DNA from: Candidatus Methylomirabilota bacterium
Lineage (GTDB): Bacteria; Methylomirabilota; Methylomirabilia; Methylomirabilales; 2-02-FULL-66-22
DNA: 32,138 bases
Assembly (NCBI GenBank): GCA_016209725.1
Contig: JACQVO010000116.1
Span: forward strand, 1-32,138
Reading direction: 5' to 3'
Positions 7,505 to 15,036 of the stretch are shown piece by piece (the first letter of the stretch is position 1; the number at the start of each line of letters is the position of its first letter). Under the pieces are notes generated by a model, which was given only the letters and a program-made list of their open reading frames with translations, was not told the origin of the DNA and searched no databases. The position numbers and the translations under genes were made by a program.

Positions 7505-7783
7505 ATGCCCCGCCTGCAGACTCCTGAGGGCGTCCGCATTGAAGTTCCGTTTGAGTCGCTTTCAGCGCAAGTTGCGAAGCTCCCTGTTGAGTCGCTTTCA
7601 GCGCTAGTTGCGAAGCTCCCTCAGGGGAAGAAGCTTCGCCTCTTCAAGGAGCTCATGGCTGAGCCTGCTATTGAGGATTGGGTGCTCGAAATGAATCCGC
7701 GTATCAGGAAAGAGATTCGTACTGCGCTGCGCGAAGAAGTGGAAGACTACCGGACATTTCGTCGGCGAGTCGTGGCAAGGTGA
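7505..7783 (+). CDS. Small antitoxin-like protein paired with a broken RelE-type gene
   Basis: This encodes 92 residues with no family I can name. The middle holds a tandem duplication (ESLSAQVAKLP and ESLSALVAKLP), followed by a charged helical stretch (KKLRLFKELMAEP) and a basic C-terminus (YRTFRRRVVAR). Its TGA overlaps the GTG of the following RelE-like reading frame in a GTGA, the usual arrangement for an antitoxin followed by its toxin. The ribosome binding site AAGGAGG (7489-7495) lies nine bases before ATG 7505, and its GGAGG can pair with CCTCC at 7500-7504 around a four-base loop, which could reduce translation. The antitoxin role is inferred from position alone. Confidence 0.6.
   Translation: MPRLQTPEGVRIEVPFESLSAQVAKLPVESLSALVAKLPQGKKLRLFKELMAEPAIEDWVLEMNPRIRKEIRTALREEVEDYRTFRRRVVAR
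7553..7621 (+). repeat. 36-bp tandem duplication inside the antitoxin-like gene
   Basis: Unit 1 (7553-7588) and unit 2 (7589-7621, slightly shorter) both read GAGTCGCTTTCAGCG...GTTGCGAAGCTCCCT and differ at one base within the shared part (A/T in the middle). The period is a multiple of three, so the frame is kept. The near identity points to a recent duplication. Confidence 0.9.
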
Positions 7784-7951
7784 AACCATACCACGTTGAG
7801 GTCACGAAAGGGGGGCAGAAGCAGATATCGGAACTTTCTCCGAAGGACTTCCGGCGGATTGACCGATTATCGGATCATCTATCAAGTGAATGACGAGTCG
7901 GCAGTTGTGAAGGTGCTTCGGGTCATGCACAGGCGAGAGGTTTACCGGTAA
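7780..7951 (+). pseudogene. RelE/ParE-superfamily toxin, internally deleted and frameshifted
   Basis: The first frame from GTG 7780 reads VKPYHVEVTKGGQKQISELS then PKDFRRI, the N-terminal strand and first helix of a RelE-type toxin. It then runs out of family and stops at 7893. A second frame from about 7862 reads TDYRIIYQVNDESAVVKVL then RVMHRREVYR and stops at 7951, which is the family's C-terminal strand block. The linking section of about 30 residues found in intact relatives is missing, and the junction near 7861 changes frame, so one deletion explains both. No full toxin can be made. The GTGA overlap with the upstream antitoxin-like gene is still in place. Confidence 0.85.
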
Positions 7952-7992
7952 CGAATCTTCTCGAGGCCGCAGCCAGGGTGGGGGTTGGAGGA

Positions 7993-9207
7993 ATGGTGGG
8001 AAACATCAAGAAGATCGTGCTGGCGTACTCGGGCGGGCTGGACACGTCGGTCATCCTGCGGTGGCTGATCGAGACCTACCGGTGCGAGGTGGTGGCCTTC
8101 GTGGCCGACATCGGCCAGGGGGAAGAGGTCGGGCCGGTCCGGGAAAAGGCCCTGCGGACCGGGGCCAGCCAGTGCTACGTGGAGGACTTGCAGGACGAGT
8201 TCGTGCGGGACTTCGTCTTCCCCTGTCTCAAGGCGAACGCCCTGTACGAAGGGCGGTACCTCCTGGGGACCTCCATGGCCAGGCCCCTCATCGCCAAGGG
8301 GCAGATGGCCGTGGCGAAGAAAGAGCGCGCGGACGCCGTTTCCCACGGGGCCACCGGCAAGGGGAACGATCAAGTCCGATTCGAGTTGACCTATTACACC
8401 TTCGATCCCCATATCCAGATCATCGCCCCGTGGCGCGAGTGGAACTTCCGCTCGCGGACGGATCTGGTGGAGTACGCGAAGAAGCACGGGATCCCCACGC
8501 CGGTCACGGCGGAGCGTCCCTACAGCAGCGACCGGAATCTGTTCCACATCAGCTTCGAGGGGGGCATCCTGGAAGACCCCTGGGCCGAGCCCCCGGAGAA
8601 GATGTACGTCCTGTCGGTCTCGCCCGAACTGGCTCCCAACCGGGCGACCTGCGTGGAGATCGGTTTCGAGCGGGGGATCCCCGCGGCCGTGGATGGGGAG
8701 CGGATGGGCCCCGCCGCGCTACTGGCTCACCTCAACCGGCTGGGGGGCGAGAACGGGATCGGCCGGGTGGACATGGTAGAGAACCGCTATGTGGGGATGA
8801 AATCCCGCGGGGTGTACGAGACCCCGGGCGGCACCATCCTGCAGGCGGCGCACCGGGCGGTGGAGTCCATCACCATGGACCGCGAGGTGATGCATCTCAG
8901 GGATTCGCTCACCCCGCGCTTCGCGGAGCTGGTCTATTACGGGTACTGGTATTCGCCGGAGATGGAGCTGCTCCGGACGACCATCGACGAGTCCCAGAAG
9001 ATGGTGACGGGCACCGCCCGTCTCAAACTGTACAAGGGCAACTGCGACGTGGTGGGGCGCAAGTCCCCGGTGTCCCTCTACGACCCCGAGTTCGCGACCT
9101 TCGAGGCGGAGCAGGTGTACCAGCAATCGGACGCCACCGGGTTCATCCGGCTGAACGCCCTCCGCCTGCGAATCCGGGCCCTGACCCAGACGCGGCAGCA
9201 GGGTTGA
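7993..9207 (+). CDS. argG: Argininosuccinate synthase
   Basis: ArgG joins citrulline and aspartate using ATP. The protein starts MVGNIKKIVLAYSGGLDTSV, where AYSGGLDTS is the PP-loop of N-type ATP pyrophosphatases. It also shows VVAFVADIGQGEE, GTSMARPLIAK, SHGATGKGNDQVRFEL, YSSDRNLFHISFEGG and RGVYETPGG, all typical. At 404 residues it is full length. GGAGGA touches ATG 7993; GTG 7978 in the same frame would add five residues and is an alternative. It is followed after 23 bp by the nitrilase-like gene rather than argH. Confidence 0.96.
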   Translation: MVGNIKKIVLAYSGGLDTSVILRWLIETYRCEVVAFVADIGQGEEVGPVREKALRTGASQCYVEDLQDEFVRDFVFPCLKANALYEGRYLLGTSMARPLIAKGQMAVAKKERADAVSHGATGKGNDQVRFELTYYTFDPHIQIIAPWREWNFRSRTDLVEYAKKHGIPTPVTAERPYSSDRNLFHISFEGGILEDPWAEPPEKMYVLSVSPELAPNRATCVEIGFERGIPAAVDGERMGPAALLAHLNRLGGENGIGRVDMVENRYVGMKSRGVYETPGGTILQAAHRAVESITMDREVMHLRDSLTPRFAELVYYGYWYSPEMELLRTTIDESQKMVTGTARLKLYKGNCDVVGRKSPVSLYDPEFATFEAEQVYQQSDATGFIRLNALRLRIRALTQTRQQG

Positions 9208-9230
9208 GGCAGGCGGGAGGCCCTCGCCAT

Positions 9231-10394
9231 ATGGTCGAGATCATCGAGAAGTTCATTCCCCTCCGCCTCCCCGCCGAGGAGCGGGTCTCGATGCTCCTCG
9301 CCCAGATCCCCAGCCGGCTTCGCTATCGGAACTATTTCTACCAGCTCGTGGATCCCCGGGGCCAGTGGGCTCTGGTGGAGCAGATCCTGCGGATGGTGGC
9401 TCGGGGAGAGGAGGGACTGAACGGGGCGACGTTTGTCGTCTTCCCCGAGGTCTCGGTCCCCTTCCAGTACAAGGACGACCTGGTGGAAATCATCCAGAAG
9501 GATTTCCCCCTCAACACGGTGACCATCGCCGGGTTCGAGCACATCACCCTGCGGCAGTTCTGGCAGCTCCTGGCCGAGTATGACGCCCACAACGTGGAGG
9601 CCCACCGGTTGATCTTGGACCGGATGAACCGGGCCGAGGCGGAGCGCCCGGTGAACTGGTGCCTGGTGGCGGTCAAGGATGATCACGGGGACCTCCGCTG
9701 CTTCGTGGAGGCGAAAACCCATCCCTTCTTCGGGGAGGAGTTCCTCGACCAGCCCCGCGACCTGTACCGGGGGCAGTACCTGTACCTGTTCCGCTCCCAG
9801 CCTGCCCCGCTGAGCTTCGTCGTGCTGATCTGCCTGGACTACATCTACCGGGACCGGCATGGCTCCAATATCCTCACCATCATCCGGAAGGCCAACGAGA
9901 TGTACTACCGGGAGCGGCAGCCCCTGGATCTGCTTTTCGTGATCCAGTGCAACCCCAAGCCGGAACACCAAGTCTTCCAGGATACCGCGGTGGGCTTCTA
10001 CGGGGAGCATTTGATCTTCACCCCCGGGGTGAAGCATGCCACCACGATCCTTCTGAACACCTCCTCGGAGACGCGGGTCGAAGGGGTGGCGGAGGACAGC
10101 GGCGGCTTCGGCCACAGCGCCGTCCTGGCCCACAAGAGCCGGCGGCTGCCCGCCACGGCGGTGGCGGAATATTCCACGGACCAGCCCGGCGGAGGCCCGG
10201 TGGCGCGCCTCCGCTTCGGTGCCGAGACGCGCCTGTATCACCTGGATGTCTCCCTGCTCCACGAGCGGGATCCCCGCACCTCGCGGAGCCCCGTCAAGAT
10301 CCTGAGCGTCCACGGTATGCGGGCGGGGCAGTGGCGCAAGCTGGAAGGGGAGGAGATCATCTCGGGGGTGAGTTCGCGGGAGGAGCTGGATTGA
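9231..10394 (+). CDS. Carbon-nitrogen hydrolase (nitrilase superfamily) between argG and argH
   Basis: This encodes 387 residues. I can place the nitrilase-superfamily catalytic triad by motif: glutamate in FVVFPEVSVP (Glu73), lysine in VEAKTHPFFGEEF (Lys162) and the nucleophile cysteine in VLICLDYIYR (Cys201). The order and spacing fit an amidase- or nitrilase-type hydrolase. An N-terminal extension of about 65 residues and a divergent C-terminal half (after about 260) make it longer than typical stand-alone members. There is no signal peptide, so it should act in the cytoplasm. It lies 23 bp after argG and 16 bp before argH, so it is surely co-transcribed. The substrate is unknown; a link to arginine or urea-type nitrogen compounds is only suggested by context. 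Confidence 0.8.
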   Translation: MVEIIEKFIPLRLPAEERVSMLLAQIPSRLRYRNYFYQLVDPRGQWALVEQILRMVARGEEGLNGATFVVFPEVSVPFQYKDDLVEIIQKDFPLNTVTIAGFEHITLRQFWQLLAEYDAHNVEAHRLILDRMNRAEAERPVNWCLVAVKDDHGDLRCFVEAKTHPFFGEEFLDQPRDLYRGQYLYLFRSQPAPLSFVVLICLDYIYRDRHGSNILTIIRKANEMYYRERQPLDLLFVIQCNPKPEHQVFQDTAVGFYGEHLIFTPGVKHATTILLNTSSETRVEGVAEDSGGFGHSAVLAHKSRRLPATAVAEYSTDQPGGGPVARLRFGAETRLYHLDVSLLHERDPRTSRSPVKILSVHGMRAGQWRKLEGEEIISGVSSREELD

Positions 10395-10410
10395 CGGCGG
10401 GAGCGGCGGC

Positions 10411-11796
10411 ATGAAGCGCAAGAAGCCCTGGGGCGGCCGGTTCGGGGCCGAAACGCACGGGCAGGTCGAGGCCTTCACGGCCTCGATTCATTTCGATCTG
10501 CGGCTGGCCCCCCATGACATCACCGGCAGCATCGCCCACGCCCGCATGCTGGGCAAGTGCGGCATCCTCTCCAGGGCGGAGGTGGAGGCGATCGTGACCG
10601 GCCTGGGGGAGATCCGCGAGGAGATCGCGCGCGGGGAGTTCCGCACCGATCCGGCCCTGGAAGACATCCACATGCATATCGAGCGGCGCCTGACGGAGAA
10701 GATCGGGCAGGCCGGCGGCAAGCTCCACACCGGGCGGAGCCGGAACGACCAGGTGGCGCTGGATCTGCGGCTGTATTTGCGGGAGGCGATCGGGCAGATC
10801 CGCGACCGGATCCGCACTCTGCAGGCGGCCCTGGTGGCCAAAGCGGAGGTGCACCTGGGGACGGTCATGCCGGGGTATACCCACCTGCAGCGGGCCCAGC
10901 CGATCCTCCTGGCGCACCACCTGCTGGCCTACTTCGAGATGTTCCAGCGCGATCGCGAGCGGCTGGCGGACTGCCTGGCCCGGGTGAACGTGTTGCCGCT
11001 GGGCGCGGGGGCCCTGGCGGGAACGACGCTCCCCATCGACCGGGCCTACGCGGCCCGACTCCTGAACTTCCCCAAGATCGCCGCCAACAGCGAGGACGCG
11101 GTGGCCGACCGGGACTTCGCCGTGGAATTCCTGGCGTGCGGCGCCATCCTGGCCATGCACATCTCCCGGCTAGCGGAGGAGCTGGTCTTGTGGGCGACGG
11201 CCGAGTTCGGCTTCATCGAGCTGCCCGACGCCTTCGCCACCGGGTCCAGCATGATGCCGCAGAAGAAGAACCCCGACGTGGCGGAGCTGGCCCGGGGGAA
11301 GGCGGGACGGGTCTACGGCGCCCTGCTGGCCCTGCTCACGGTCCTCAAGGGCCTCCCGCTGAGTTACAACCGCGACCTCCAGGAGGACAAGGAGCCGGTG
11401 TTCGAGGCGGTGGACACGATCCAACAGACGCTGGATGTGCTCTCCCCCATGCTGGGGGCGATCAAGTTCCATACCGAGCGGATGCGATCCGCCGCGGCCG
11501 ACGGGTTCCTGAATGCCACGGATCTCGCCGAGTATCTGGTCACCAAGGGTGTCCCGTTCCGCGAGGCCCACGAGACGGTCGGTCGCATCGTGCGGGAATG
11601 TCTCGAATCCCGGCAGCGGCTGGAGGATGTCCCCCTGCCGCGGCTGCGTCACTTCTCGCGGGCCTTCGAGGCGGATGTCTTGAAATACATCAGGCTGGAG
11701 GCCTGCGTGGAGCGGCGGCGATCGGCGGGCGGCACCAACTCGCGGCTGGTGGGGGAGGCCATCCGCCGGGCCAAGCGCGCCCTCCGCCTCCCATGA
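10411..11796 (+). CDS. argH: Argininosuccinate lyase
   Basis: ArgH splits argininosuccinate into arginine and fumarate. The 461-residue protein starts KPWGGRFGAETHGQVEAFT and contains HMHIERRLTEKIG, TGRSRNDQVALDLRLY, GYTHLQRAQPI, and the superfamily signature GSSMMPQKKNPDVAEL (about residues 277-292), whose serine loop is catalytic. The length is normal. It completes the set argB, argD, argF, argG, argH in this window; argC and argJ or argA must lie elsewhere. Its TGA overlaps the ATG of the lipoprotein gene downstream (ATGA). Confidence 0.97.
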   Translation: MKRKKPWGGRFGAETHGQVEAFTASIHFDLRLAPHDITGSIAHARMLGKCGILSRAEVEAIVTGLGEIREEIARGEFRTDPALEDIHMHIERRLTEKIGQAGGKLHTGRSRNDQVALDLRLYLREAIGQIRDRIRTLQAALVAKAEVHLGTVMPGYTHLQRAQPILLAHHLLAYFEMFQRDRERLADCLARVNVLPLGAGALAGTTLPIDRAYAARLLNFPKIAANSEDAVADRDFAVEFLACGAILAMHISRLAEELVLWATAEFGFIELPDAFATGSSMMPQKKNPDVAELARGKAGRVYGALLALLTVLKGLPLSYNRDLQEDKEPVFEAVDTIQQTLDVLSPMLGAIKFHTERMRSAAADGFLNATDLAEYLVTKGVPFREAHETVGRIVRECLESRQRLEDVPLPRLRHFSRAFEADVLKYIRLEACVERRRSAGGTNSRLVGEAIRRAKRALRLP

Positions 11797-12887
11797 GCCG
11801 TCCCGTCCCCCCGTCCCGCCCGGCCCGTGCCCTCTTCCTCCTCCTGCCGCTTCTGCCGGTCGTGCTCCTGAGCTGCGGCCGGAAGGGCTCGCCCGTCGCG
11901 CCGCGCCCCCTGGCCCCGGCCGCGGTCGGCGCGCTCCGCGCTGAACCACGGGACAACGCCATCGTGGTGACCTGGAGCCGGCCCGGCCGAAACGTGGATG
12001 AATCGCCCCTCGTGGACCTCCTCGAGTTTCGGCTCTCCCGCGCCGTGGGGTCGGCCCTGCCCCAAGGGGCGCCGGAGCGGCCGGCCTTCTCGCTGCTGGC
12101 CACGGTCCGCGCAGAGCAACCCGACAACGCCGCCGTCCAGGGCAGCCAGTACGCCTTTCGGGATGACGGGGGCGCTCAAGGGCTGGCCCCGGGCCTTCGA
12201 TACGCCTATCGCGTGCGGGCGGTGAATCGTCGCGGGGCGGTGGGTCCGCCGTCGGTCGAGGTCTCCGTGGACTACGCCCTGGCGCCGCCGCCCCCGACCG
12301 GCCTGGTGGCCATGGCGGGGGACGGGGTGGTGAACCTGAGCTGGCAGGCGCCCGCGTCGCCTGATCGAGCCGGGGTCCCGCCCGTCCGGGGCTACAACGT
12401 GTACCGTGGTTCCCGACCCGGGCTCTACGCGCCCCAGCCGATCAATGCCGGGCCGGTTTTGGAGACGCGGTTCCGGGATGCCGCCGTGGAGAACGACCTG
12501 ACCTATTCCTATGTGGTGCGGAGCGTGGGAGCCGAGCCGCCTCCCTGGCGTGAGAGCCGCGACTCCACCGAGGCGTTGGCCACTCCTCTGGACCTGACCC
12601 CGCCGGCACCTCCCCGGAGGTTGGTGGCGGTTCCCGAGCCGGAGGTGGTGGCCTTGAGCTGGGACGCGAACACCGAGCCCGACCTCCTGGGTTATCTGGT
12701 CTACCGGCGGGAGCCGCCCGCCTTGACCCCCATCCGCCTCACCGAGACCCCGGTGCAGCCCACGACCTTCACCGACCGCGCGGCGCGGCCGGGCGCGACC
12801 TACATCTACACCGTCACGGCCGTGGACCGCTCCGGCCGCAGGAACGAGAGCGCCCCCTCTTCGGAGGTCACGGTCACCCTTCCCTAG
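11793..12887 (+). CDS. Lipoprotein with LptM-like N-terminus and fibronectin-III-like repeats
   Basis: The 364-residue protein begins with a basic segment, a leucine-rich signal and the lipobox LLSC; the mature start CGRKGSP resembles the CGxKGP start of LptM (YifL), the small lipoprotein often found just before lysA in Proteobacteria. The body carries about three fibronectin-III-like modules, recognisable by VVTWSRP, RYAYRVRAVNRRG, VNLSWQAP with GYNVYRGS, TYSYVVRSV, VALSWDAN with GYLVYRR, and TYIYTVTAVDRSGR. It should be anchored in the cell envelope. The ATGA overlap with argH means it is translated in step with the arginine operon. No enzymatic motif is seen. Confidence 0.85.
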   Translation: MSRPVPPSRPARALFLLLPLLPVVLLSCGRKGSPVAPRPLAPAAVGALRAEPRDNAIVVTWSRPGRNVDESPLVDLLEFRLSRAVGSALPQGAPERPAFSLLATVRAEQPDNAAVQGSQYAFRDDGGAQGLAPGLRYAYRVRAVNRRGAVGPPSVEVSVDYALAPPPPTGLVAMAGDGVVNLSWQAPASPDRAGVPPVRGYNVYRGSRPGLYAPQPINAGPVLETRFRDAAVENDLTYSYVVRSVGAEPPPWRESRDSTEALATPLDLTPPAPPRRLVAVPEPEVVALSWDANTEPDLLGYLVYRREPPALTPIRLTETPVQPTTFTDRAARPGATYIYTVTAVDRSGRRNESAPSSEVTVTLP

Positions 12888-12997
12888 CCGGGCGCTGGGG
12901 CGGACGGCTTGGACCGGTCTTCCATGAGCAGTGATCCCCTGGGAAGGGGCGTTGGGGCGCGCACAGCGCACGAGGATCTTCTCTGCTTCAGGAAGGC

Positions 12998-13027
12998 TTG
13001 CGAGGAGTGGTTTGAGTCCTGTATTGT
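12998..13027 (+). promoter_or_regulatory. Possible sigma-70-type promoter for the protease lipoprotein gene
   Basis: TTGCGA (12998-13003) and TATTGT (13022-13027) are separated by 18 bases and lie about 120 bp before the chosen protease start. Both boxes match consensus only in part, so this is a weak call. No sigma-54 type site was found here. Confidence 0.3.
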
Positions 13028-13150
13028 ATGCCAAGATGGAGGGGGAGGGGGGTGCTGAGCCTGCCTAATGCTGGAGAGACCGTTCCGGACTTGGGGAGGA
13101 ATGTCTTCAGACGGAGGACGGGAAGGGCCATCGAGGTTCAGGTCAAGGTG

Positions 13151-14041
13151 ATGGGACGAGAATGTGCGCTCGTCGGATTCCGCACGAGAAGGGCGATCCG
13201 AGGCCTGTCACGCCCCCGTGTCCGTCCCCTGGCCCTCACCGTCGCGATCGGTGTGCTCTGGGTCACTCTCGCGGGATGTGCCTCCATGGGGACGCCGGGC
13301 GCGACCGATCGGCAGGCCGTCATCGACCGGATTGTGGCGGGGAGCGCCAAGGTCATGGTCGAGTGGGGAGGGCGCCGGATCACCTCCGGCTCCGGCGTCG
13401 TCGTCGCCTCGAAGGCCGCAGGATCCGGGATCGAGGCGGTTTCCTACGTCTTGACCGCCGCCCACATCCTGGAGAGCAAGGACGGGGCCGTGGTCTTTGT
13501 CCGCTTCACGGGCGCGTACGCCATCCGGGGCAAGTTTGCCGCGACGGTGCCCCGCCGGGGATCCCCTGAGACGCTCGATCTTGCCCTCCTTCGGGTGTCA
13601 GGCGTCGCCGTGCCGCCGGTTTCATTGCCCACGGAGGATCGCGTGCATGTGGGAGAAGAGATCCTGGTCGTGGGATTTCCGTGGGGGAAGCGGCTGGGGC
13701 TCTTCAGCGGCATCGTGAGCCAGGTGCCCGGAGATGGTAGGGAGGATGTCCCGGCGGACGAGGGGACCGAGCAGTCGATCGTCGTCGATGCCTCATCCTC
13801 CAGAGGCGTCAGCGGAGGCGGGGTCTTCCGGGAGGCGACCGGCAGTCTCGTTGGCGTTGTCGAGGGCTACCAGACCGCCTCCATCGCTGTGAAGGATCGC
13901 GCCCAGACCTATTCCGTGAGGGTCCCGATGCCGGGCGAGACCTTCGTCGTTCCAATTGCGCGGATTCGTGGGTTTCTGGAAGAGGCAGGGCTTGGCGAGG
14001 CGTCGGGCATGACCGGAAAGATCGAAAATCCCGGCGACTGA
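13151..14041 (+). CDS. Trypsin-like serine protease lipoprotein (HtrA/S1C-like catalytic domain)
   Basis: The 296-residue protein has an arginine-rich N-terminus, one hydrophobic segment and the lipobox LAGC (Cys43), so it is probably an envelope lipoprotein. The protease triad is readable: His105 in YVLTAAHIL, Asp143 in ETLDLALLRV, and Ser221 in SRGVSGGGVF, where GVSGGG replaces the usual GNSGGP. No PDZ domain follows, unlike classical DegP/HtrA. ATG 13151 is chosen because the hydrophobic signal then begins at a normal distance; the frame stays open upstream to 13028. It faces a minus-strand signalling cluster across a strong terminator. A role in envelope quality control is inferred. Confidence 0.8.
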   Translation: MGRECALVGFRTRRAIRGLSRPRVRPLALTVAIGVLWVTLAGCASMGTPGATDRQAVIDRIVAGSAKVMVEWGGRRITSGSGVVVASKAAGSGIEAVSYVLTAAHILESKDGAVVFVRFTGAYAIRGKFAATVPRRGSPETLDLALLRVSGVAVPPVSLPTEDRVHVGEEILVVGFPWGKRLGLFSGIVSQVPGDGREDVPADEGTEQSIVVDASSSRGVSGGGVFREATGSLVGVVEGYQTASIAVKDRAQTYSVRVPMPGETFVVPIARIRGFLEEAGLGEASGMTGKIENPGD

Positions 14042-14072
14042 CGGAGCGGCCCGGAATGTCGGGCCGCTCCGT
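14041..14072. terminator. Strong hairpin terminator between convergent genes
   Basis: Perfect 13-bp arms ACGGAGCGGCCCG (14041-14053) and CGGGCCGCTCCGT (14060-14072) enclose a six-base loop. It sits directly after the protease stop and 14 bp past the end of the minus-strand DUF1344-like gene, so it can serve both directions. The T-runs are weak. Confidence 0.75.
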
Positions 14073-14086
14073 CCAGCCGGTCCAGC

Positions 14087-14365
14087 CTACTGGCTCACCT
14101 CCAGCATCGTGGCCACGTTCTTCCCGTCCTTCTCCTCGTAGCCGGCCTTGACCTTGGCGCCTTCCTTTAGGTCCTCCAGCCTGCCTTCCTTACCCTCGAC
14201 CGTGATCTTCGTGGTCTCATCCCACACGAGCTTCGTGCCGTTCTCGAGGGCCAGCTCCTTGTTCATCGGGTCGATGGACTGGATCTTCCCCTCCATCTCT
14301 GCCGCTGCTGCAATGCCGGCAAACACGAAGGTGGCTACCAGGACCAACGCTGCGATCTTCTTCAT
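14087..14365 (-). CDS. Small exported DUF1344-like protein
   Basis: The 92-residue protein has a clear signal peptide (MKKIAALVLVATFVFAGIA, then AAAAE with cleavage expected after AAA). The mature part of about 68 residues reads EMEGKIQSIDPMNKELALE, TKLVWDE, TVEGKEGRLEDLKEGAKVKA and YEEKDGKNVAT, the pattern I associate with DUF1344-type small beta-barrel proteins. ATG 14365 has GGAGGAG about eight bases upstream. It lies 14 bp downstream of the receiver gene and should share its transcript, hence the sigma-54 promoter. It is probably periplasmic; its role is unknown. Confidence 0.8.
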   Translation of the reverse strand: MKKIAALVLVATFVFAGIAAAAEMEGKIQSIDPMNKELALENGTKLVWDETTKITVEGKEGRLEDLKEGAKVKAGYEEKDGKNVATMLEVSQ

Positions 14366-14379
14366 GTGTGTCTCCTCCA

Positions 14380-14808
14380 TCATGTGATCCCCGCAGTGTG
14401 GGGATCGGGGGTTTCGCCGATCGGGAGCGCGTGCGCTCGGCTCCCGCTCACCGCGTCGCGCAGCGCGCGCACCAACGAGGCACCATGGATCGGCTTGGGG
14501 AACACGTCAGCCGCACCCGCCCGCAGGCCCTCCGACCAGAGCCTCTCGTCCGGGAAGGCCGACACCAGAAGGACCGGGATGGCGGGGAAGTGGGCCTTGA
14601 TCCGCTGCAGGAGGGCCACCCCGTCCAGACCCGGCATTCGCATGTCGATGACCACGACATCGGGCCGAATCTGCCCGCTGGCCATGGCCGCCCAGGCCGC
14701 TTCCCCGCTTTCGAAAGATAGCGGTACGAAGTCCTCGGCGGCCAGCAGCTCGCTTAATGCCCGACAGTTCTCGGCATCGTCATCGACCACCCCGACCTGA
14801 ACTTTCAT
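14380..14808 (-). CDS. Stand-alone response-regulator receiver protein
   Basis: The 142-residue protein is one receiver domain with no output domain. The acidic pocket is in VGVVDDDAEN (Asp9-11), the phospho-acceptor is Asp55 in VVVIDMRMPG, the switch serine is Ser83 in LLVSAFPD, and the lysine is Lys105 in VFPKPIHG. The C-terminal 30 residues are a loose tail. A longer frame reaches ATG 14901, but the predicted sigma-54 start point (about 14844) lies inside that extension, so translation must begin at 14823 or 14808. I chose 14808 because the receiver domain begins there; GGGAGG abuts it. It is the second receiver in the cluster and could act as a phosphate sink or as feedback on the kinase. 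Confidence 0.85.
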   Translation of the reverse strand: MKVQVGVVDDDAENCRALSELLAAEDFVPLSFESGEAAWAAMASGQIRPDVVVIDMRMPGLDGVALLQRIKAHFPAIPVLLVSAFPDERLWSEGLRAGAADVFPKPIHGASLVRALRDAVSGSRAHALPIGETPDPHTAGIT

Positions 14809-14854
14809 CCTCCCGGCACCCATGTTGTTGGACCACGGCGCGTGAGGAACCTGA

Positions 14855-14871
14855 AGCATCTCTCGTGCCAG
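14855..14871 (-). promoter_or_regulatory. Sigma-54 (-24/-12) promoter for the receiver-DUF1344 genes
   Basis: On the minus strand the site reads CTGGCACGAGAGATGCT. Against the RpoN consensus YTGGCACGRNNNTTGCW this matches everywhere except one base in the -12 element (A for the first T), with GG and GC at the required 10-base interval. Transcription would start near 14844, 21 to 36 bases before the likely start codons of the receiver gene. Confidence 0.8.
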
Positions 14872-14964
14872 GTCCCCCGCCAGAGCCTGGGCTAGCGGCA
14901 CGCGCGCAGTGATCGTGGGTTAGCAATCTGCGGCGCTGCCCCGGAAAACGCGGGATGTCCCCCT

Positions 14965-14985
14965 CGTGTGGCGACATGCCACACG
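14965..14985. promoter_or_regulatory. Palindromic upstream activator site for an NtrC-type regulator
   Basis: CGTGTGGC (14965-14972) and GCCACACG (14978-14985) form a perfect 8-bp inverted repeat around GACAT. The centre lies about 130 bp upstream of the predicted sigma-54 start site, a normal distance for an enhancer-binding protein. A half-site TGTGGCG recurs exactly 33 bp further upstream (15000-15006), about three helical turns. The neighbouring NtrC-type gene is the obvious candidate binder; this is inference. Confidence 0.65.
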
Positions 14986-15036
14986 GACCACTGCGGATGT
15001 GTGGCGGGATGGCGAAGGGTGGAAGGGAGGGTCTGG

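Noticed and set aside
8061..9230. Long plus-strand frame overlapping argG upstream of the nitrilase-like gene
   Set aside because: The part before 9231 is argG read out of frame; family sequence starts only at ATG 9231.
10557..11792. Long frame upstream of the lipoprotein gene
   Set aside because: It is argH in another frame; the lipoprotein signal begins at ATG 11793.
12930..12950. CCCCTGGGAAGGGG as a terminator after the lipoprotein gene
   Set aside because: The stem is only four bases with no T-run, so it is too weak.
12888..13150. Sigma-54 promoter for the protease gene
   Set aside because: Only the GG and GC dinucleotides can be placed (around TTGGGGCGCGCACAGCG); the rest of the consensus is absent and no palindrome like that at 14965 is present.
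14809..14901. Longer N-terminus for the stand-alone receiver protein
   Set aside because: The predicted sigma-54 promoter and start site lie inside this extension, and the added residues have no receiver-domain character.
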